Shown: positions 58,746-64,000 of the stretch, piece after piece
How the letters are laid out: every line of letters begins with the position of its first letter
Position numbering within the stretch: position 1 is the stretch's first letter
Source of the DNA: Thalassia testudinum
Lineage: Eukaryota > Streptophyta > Magnoliopsida > Alismatales > Hydrocharitaceae
NCBI GenBank assembly: GCA_037157565.1
Contig: JAZHRO010000050.1
Location: 42,232,001 to 42,296,000, forward strand
Direction of reading: 5' to 3'
DNA length: 64,000 nucleotides
Notes under the pieces: model-generated
What the model was told of the DNA's origin: nothing
The model's input: only the letters and a program-made list of their open reading frames with translations
Database searches by the model: none
Position numbers and translations under genes: made by a program

Positions 58746-60010
58746 TGTAGGATCTATAAATCACAAGCACACTAGAAGGGGTGGATGAATAGTGTGGGAA
58801 ATAAAATTTGCAAGACAAAACAAACCACAAAAACAAAGGCACAAGATATATAGTGGTTCCCCTCACTTGGGTACTCCACTACCTAAGTTTGCTGACTTAG
58901 GATTTTCAACCCGATTCCCTCAACTCAGAGGGAATCAATTTACTAATATCAGAGGTAATTAACGGGTTAGCTCAACCCAATTACAAGATATGAAAGAAGA
59001 TAAAGATACAAATGTAAGTAAAATGTAAATAGAAGCTTACAACTATTTCCTAAATCTCCAACAAGAGTATATCTTATAGCAACTATAACCAAATCTAACA
59101 AGAAAAACTAAGGCGTAAAACAAACGATTGAATACAGAAAAATACGATCGCCTTTGATGATTTGCTACAAATGGTGAGATGCCTTGAAATGTATGCAACA
59201 AACTAAGCTCTTTTTTAGCTTGAAAAATGAGAATTGAAGGTGTAGGCAAGAGTATAATTTTTTAAGAGATGTGTGTCTAAAACAACACTCAAAGAGTGCT
59301 TATATAGGCCACTAGTCACCTCTCCCACGAATTCTAGCCATTAGGGGTATTTTAGGGACATTAGAAATATGATTAATTGCAAACTAGCTATTCAGACTGG
59401 TCACAACGGTTAGTTGGTACTGCATACAGTCAGTACAACCAAATCACTTGGTACCGGTACACATTATGAGTATCGGTACTTGTGACGCACAGACTTAGGT
59501 CCTGTGACCTACATGTACCGGTACTCATTATGAGTACCGGTACTTGTAAGGTCCAGGCAAAAACCCAATTCACAAACTGTGACCACTTGATACCGGTACT
59601 CATGATGAGTACCGGTACTTGATGTTCACAGTTTGGAACTTAGGTCCAATCCTATGCCTAACAAGTACCAAAGATCATTAGTGTAAATCAATTAGAGAAA
59701 TCCAATCTACTTTAGGTGACTTTGTTTTGAAAGAGTCGATTTTGAGTTAAGAACCAAGTAAATGAATGATATTCTGAAACCTAATTATCTCTACTTTGAT
59801 TTTAACACCTAGTTTATGTTTTACTTGTTTGGAGACATACAAAAATTCTAAGATACAATAAAACCTAAAGTCTTCAAAACTTTGTCCTTCATGTGCAATC
59901 TTTTTGCTTGCATCCACAAATTCTTTTGACCTGAAATTACTTCATAAACATATTAGAATTTAAAATGATTTTGTCAAAACACAGAAGAGAGATGGAACTA
60001 GGGTCCAACA
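58746..60010 (-). repeat. 5' LTR of the copia element
   Basis: A 1,265-bp partner of 50401-51697. Palindromes lie at 59451-59479, 59515-59543 and 59591-59617. The middle one is perfect, with GTACCGGTACTCAT and its complement around one base. TATA box at 59299-59306. Confidence 0.93.
59451..59617. repeat. Three spaced palindromes in copia 5' LTR
   Basis: As in the other LTR, but better preserved: the second has perfect 14-bp arms and the third perfect 13-bp arms. They sit between the TATA box and the outer (U3) end of the LTR, that is, upstream of the promoter on the - strand. Confidence 0.8.
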
Positions 60011-60439
60011 ATTGATCTAACTCCTCTCTTTATTGGTGAATCACATATACACCCCAACAAAAACTCAAGTGAACCAAAAAAGTCTGGGGATGAAATTAAT
60101 GATAATGATTCTGCTGCTTCGACCCTGCCATCAAAGGAATTTAATTTGGAGTCCACCATTGATTCACATATATTGTAAGGTGAAAATATGACTCCGATCA
60201 TTAATGATAGGTAGGATGACATGAATTTTTCTACAATAATTGTTAGGGAGAATACACAAGTTGAATCGTTGTTGGAATTAGACTCGACACTGACTAAGCC
60301 CTCATTGGGCTTAATCACTACCTCCCAACACAACAAACAACTATTACACTCCCTAACTGATCCTTGGCTAAGGTCTCTGCTCACATACATTCCTTCTGGG
60401 GGGCATATCAGGCCAGTACATCCTCAGGTAGAATGGTGA

Positions 60440-62390
60440 GTGTGGATTGATGCTTGTACTTTTAGTCTCGCCATTCAAGGGTTTGAAATAATAATATTTA
60501 TATCTTTTAAAACCCTTCCTGCTTTGGAGAACCCTTGTTATCCTCCACTAATTCTATTTTGAGAGGTTTCTTTTCATATTCCTTTTGTTATTCTTAGACC
60601 TCCCCAGGTAGCCTACGAGGTTCTCTACTTTCATGTCTTCTGACAGGCATTTGGAATCACGCTGCATCATTAGCTCACCAACATCCATGGCTACCTGCTT
60701 TCTAGGTCTGCGCTGTTACGCATATTTTTAGGGCCTAGCTCTTTCTGTTTAGAACCAGACTTATAGATTCCCTATAAGTCTGGCTACCGACAGAAAATAC
60801 AGCGGTAGTTGGGAGGCAACCCAACGTCCAGAATAATGCCTCATCAGGTGATTTCCTTCCTTTCTCCCTTGTTTTAATTTTACAATGAGGACATTGTAGG
60901 ATTTAGGCATGGGGGGGTGCATTTTGCATTTTAGGTAATATTTATGCATTTAGGTTAGGTGCATTAGTATTAAAAAATAAAATAAAATCTCTTGAGCTGA
61001 ATTGGTTAGTCCCTAACAGAAGTATTTATCAAGGAGGTTTTATTAAAGATTTTCTTTTTAAATTGTTTCTTAAGTTTAGAATCCAATGCATTTACTTCAC
61101 TTGCACACAGACTGGGTAATGGATCTTCGAAGAGAACCAATAAACATTTTTAGTCTACTAAACCCTTGGACAATTAATAGGGAATTAGGCATACTATCTT
61201 CTATTAGATCCACCACATATTTGTGAGAAGAAAGTAGAGAGATTACTGGTGCACTAAGTCTAGTGCAAGGACTCTTAAGTTCTAGACAATTAGATGATGA
61301 TACCTCAAAGTTAGGCATAGTTTTCACTCTCTGTTCCTGTGTGCGTACATTGTGTGAATTCCTGAGAGTCACCAAATAAGGCAGATACACAGATATTGAG
61401 TCTTAATAAAACTATGTCTATGGTGGATGGTTACGATTGTCCTTCATAGAGTCCTTGGCTAAAGGAGGGTAGTAATGTCAAAGGTCAGAAATACGCTTGT
61501 CCTATCCATTCCTTTCCAGTGTCAAGAATAGGCACTTCCATCAAATAAGCCACACAATATCCTCTTAACCATCATCATCCCTAATAATGCCTCATAAATA
61601 AAAGTCTGCATCGTGTTATGTTGATTTATAAAGAAAGAAAAAGAAGAGAAAAAAAGGAAGAAACATTTATATTTAGAAAAAAAAATAAAATAAAAAAAAA
61701 GAAGAGAGAGAGAAAAGAAAAAAAAAGAGTTCAAGTTTATAGTTTTATCTTCGTGACGATGTTTCTAAGGCAACAAAAACACACATCGTGATCCACCAAA
61801 TATGACCTACACTTGCCTTTCAATATTTTTGATCGCTCGAATACTGGCTGAGGACTCTAACTTAGTTGTAGAGTTATTAGGACTTTAATTGAAGTGTGAA
61901 TGCCATGTGAGGCCACCAAATAGTGAGTACATTTACAAAATATGGTGAGATTTGTGATCTTAAAAAGAAAAGAAGGAAAAGAGTGAGCACAAAGGAGTAT
62001 CAAGAGAGCACAGTTGTTTAGCCTCTCTCTGAGTTGACTTGTTTGATAGTCTAGAGATCTAGAGTTTGTAGTAATAGATTACGTGTAGTACCAAATGAGT
62101 GTGTGCCACCAAATACAAATCCATTCAACTTGATATCTTCTACCTAAGCCAAAAAGTCGAGGTCAAATTATAGATTATCTTCTGCTTTATCCCCGAGGGA
62201 AGTAGTTGCCTATCCTGATAGAATTTTATCAAGGGTTAAGTGTGAACTTCAAATGTAAGTTAGCTTTTCACTTGAATCCATTACTTAGGCTACTAGCACT
62301 TCACATTAGTCTGGATCTCTAAATTTTTGAAATAAGGAAAGGAGAAATCTCTTAGTTACTTCCATTATTTTTTGCTAGGGACTAGCAAAA
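60440..62390 (+). other. Untranslated 3' region of element E
   Basis: No protein-like frame. It has TTGGGAGGCAACCCAA (60809-60824), the G-rich block (60882-60917) and a purine run of about 110 bp (61622-61730). Confidence 0.6.
60882..60917 (+). other. Internal G-rich (second PPT-like) block of E
   Basis: ACAATGAGGACATTGT (perfect 6-bp arms), GGAT, then TTAGGCATGGGGGGG. It is the best-preserved example of the shared block. Confidence 0.7.
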
Positions 62391-62408
62391 CTTAGGCATG
62401 GCAGTACT
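62391..62408 (+). other. Polypurine tract of element E, decayed
   Basis: CTAGCAAAACTTAGGCATGG precedes the LTR, but the usual GGGGG is broken to GGCAG (62399-62404). Confidence 0.65.
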
Positions 62409-63995
62409 TGATGGGTTCACTTTAACGAATTAATTATATGCTTAAGTATATTTCGATTATACTTTCTTGGTTCCTAGTTTTCAATATCTTAGGTGATAAT
62501 TAGTATAACCTGCATCAATGACTACTTTATATTTATATGCTTAATTCACCTTTGATTGCAACATCTTTATAATATTTTATATATGCAAAAGAGATTAAAT
62601 CAGGTGGACATAGGAATCAATTAAAAGTATTAATAGTATTATATTTGTAATTTAACCTTGTAGGTCTAAAGTCAAATCTCCGAACGTCTTACGGCGGCCA
62701 ATTTTAGTAAGGGATTTAAAATCCCTTGAATTGTGCCAATGAAGGAGAACAAAAGGGGGGAGATAAAAGTCGCATGGGATCGTCAATCTGAAGAGGAGAT
62801 CCTTCCCCCCTGTGGGGATATCCTCTCCCTTCCTCTCCACCGTGAATGTGCACACCATGAACTTCAACGAGCACTGTGGCCTCCGCATCCTCAACATCGC
62901 CCTCACCGTCAAAGCACACACGGTGATAGAGTGCATGCGTGCCATCAACACCTTCAATTCAACCGCCTGCTGCCTTCCCTTCCACATCCATCACCTCTAT
63001 GCGCTAGTATCCCCTCGCCGCAGAGTGTTTCCAGGCGTGCACAACGACCGCGTGCAGCAGATCCACATGCAACTGTGCCCTCATGCATGCACCCGTCCAC
63101 AGTCGCACAACCACCTGCGCACATCCTCTTCCTCTTCTTCGTCATCTTCTTCCTTTTCTCCCTTATCTCCTCACCACTACCTACAACCTCCACCAAGAAA
63201 GAACGCAAAGTACGCCACACACCCACCGCCGGTAGGGAAGCTTCCCGACTGCCAAACTCACCGTCAATTTTCGCCGTCATCTTCATCTCACGTCCACGAC
63301 CTTCGTGCACCCACCAGCTTCCCTTCGTGACGCCCGCAAGCATCACCTGCTGTTGTCGTCGCCGACGTTCTCCTCTGCCGTCCAGCCACGTCCGACCACC
63401 TTTGGCTGCCCCATCACTGCCATCGTGACCGTCTCTCTCCCACGCACCACCACCAAGCTCCAATCGGCCAGCGACCATTCCTCCACGTGCGCGAAGAGGA
63501 GAGAAGGGAATTCCTCTATTTCCCTTTGAATTAGAATTTACGAACACTGCCATTGTCAAAGATTTATTTTTCTGATTTGTTTGATTAATTTAATTGAGGT
63601 GAAATTGCAATCCTATGCTTATTCTTCCACATATGCATTCTGATTTACACTTTAGTCTGCATGCAAGTAAAACGTACACGATATACTCCTACACATGAAC
63701 TATTTTCTTATGTGAAATTTACATCAATTGCCCTTGAATTCTCCTTAAATTTCAGGTTTACATTTAGAGACGCATATGCATTGCTTGATTTGATGAATAC
63801 TTCTGCGAACTCAATTTCTACATAGTTGTGATTTTATTAGGCTGATTCCTCCCTGTGGAGACGATCTAACTCTTCTCATGGTTAGATTTTGAATGTTAAA
63901 TATTTTTGAAAACTGATTTTCTACCATGCAACGAACTATAACGACACATCATTTTATGTTAAAGCTTTTAATGAAAAATGAATATCACTCTTTCA
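62409..63995 (+). repeat. 3' LTR of element E
   Basis: A 1,587-bp match to 46107-47733 ending TCTTTCA, followed by AATAT as the last five bases of the window. Confidence 0.85.
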
Positions 63996-64000
63996 AATAT

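Larger units (their letters stand above)
50401..60010 (-). mobile_element. SIRE/Maximus-like Ty1/copia element
   Basis: It runs from TGTAGGATCT to GGTCCAACA with a perfect ATTGA duplication (50396-50400 and 60011-60015). On the - strand the order is 5' LTR (58746-60010), tRNA-Met primer site, Gag, protease, integrase, reverse transcriptase, RNase H, an extra ORF, polypurine tract, 3' LTR (50401-51697). Large size and an extra ORF after pol fit the SIRE/Maximus lineage. All coding domains carry stops, so this copy is not autonomous. It is younger than element E. Confidence 0.93.
49187..60439 (+). pseudogene. 545-codon ORF of element E, function unknown, split by copia
   Basis: The frame starts at ATG 49187 (MDYPYSYHFNQDHMPRAYPS), runs to 50400 and resumes at 60016 after removal of the copia element and one ATTGA. 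It ends at TGA 60437-60439 (HPQVEW). The joined length is exactly divisible by three with no frameshift. There is a predicted coiled segment (MIEMQKQQKEMMESMGEML), a hydrophilic acidic middle (PPELYWSEKKGKMVPLEDLD) and an acidic tail. No Gag, zinc knuckle, protease or polymerase motif is seen. Nine internal stops occur, at 49283, 49460, 49922, 49967, 50123, 50225 and 60212 (TAG) and at 50378 and 60176 (TAA). Each is one transition from a Gln codon, and the TAGs also from Trp. It may be a much diverged Gag, as it occupies Gag's position. Confidence 0.65.
46107..63995 (+). mobile_element. Element E: LTR element with one ORF of unknown function
   Basis: It starts TGATGGGTTCAC and ends CTCTTTCA, flanked by CATAT (46102-46106) and AATAT (63996-64000), four of five matching. 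The element's end almost coincides with the window end. LTRs are 46107-47733 and 62409-63995. It has a degenerate tRNA-Asp-type primer site, one 545-codon frame, the GGGAGGCAACCC and G-rich motifs, and a polypurine tract. Gag core, protease, reverse transcriptase and integrase are not recognisable. The copia element 50401-60010 lies inside it. Confidence 0.85.

Noticed and set aside
49283..60214. TAG codons in element E as evidence for a changed genetic code
   Set aside because: The host is a plant nuclear genome, and neighbouring elements show the same transition-type stops. Methyl-cytosine deamination is the simpler explanation.

Overview
This 64-kb window looks like repeat-dense nuclear DNA of a flowering plant. 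It holds no intact host gene, rRNA, tRNA or CRISPR array. The signs of a plant genome are LTR retrotransposons with 1.3-3 kb LTRs, primer-binding sites complementary to plant tRNA-Asp or initiator tRNA-Met, a SIRE/Maximus-like Ty1/copia element, an L1-type LINE, and inactivating changes that are mostly C-to-T or G-to-A. I cannot name the species.

The layout is two stacks of nested insertions, most with 5-bp target-site duplications (TSDs) that I could read directly.

Stack 1. At 1-3483 lies a damaged, reverse-oriented Ty3/gypsy element (A). About 0.9 kb of possibly low-copy DNA follows (3484-4238, resuming at 38210-38371). It is split by gypsy element B (4239-38204, + strand, TSD GTGCA). Element C (9575-21329, + strand, TSD CCTAT) sits in B's gag. 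Element D (25875-37081, - strand, TSD TTGCT/CTGCT) sits in B's right LTR. A 2,165-bp solo LTR (34392-36556, TSD CGCCT) sits in D's own 5' LTR. A tiny retroposed hairpin RNA with a 16-bp TSD sits between D's gag and protease (30150-30236).

Stack 2. Two LTR relics (38372-41235) abut an L1-like LINE on the - strand (about 41235-46106). The LINE is split by a 2,061-bp solo LTR of the A family (42595-44655, TSD CCTAT). Its 5' side is cut by element E (46107-63995, + strand, TSD CATAT/AATAT). E's single reading frame is split by a SIRE-like copia element (50401-60010, - strand, TSD ATTGA).

The main biological point is that A, B, C and D belong to families with different LTRs yet share one plan: tRNA-Asp primer site where preserved, Gag, aspartic protease, an acidic tail, a long untranslated 3' region with a conserved G-rich block, polypurine tract, LTR. 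None has reverse transcriptase, RNase H or integrase. They look like families that relied on Pol supplied in trans. E goes further and has no recognisable Gag or protease, only a 545-codon frame of unknown function. Only the copia element encodes integrase and LTR-type reverse transcriptase, and both are broken by stops.
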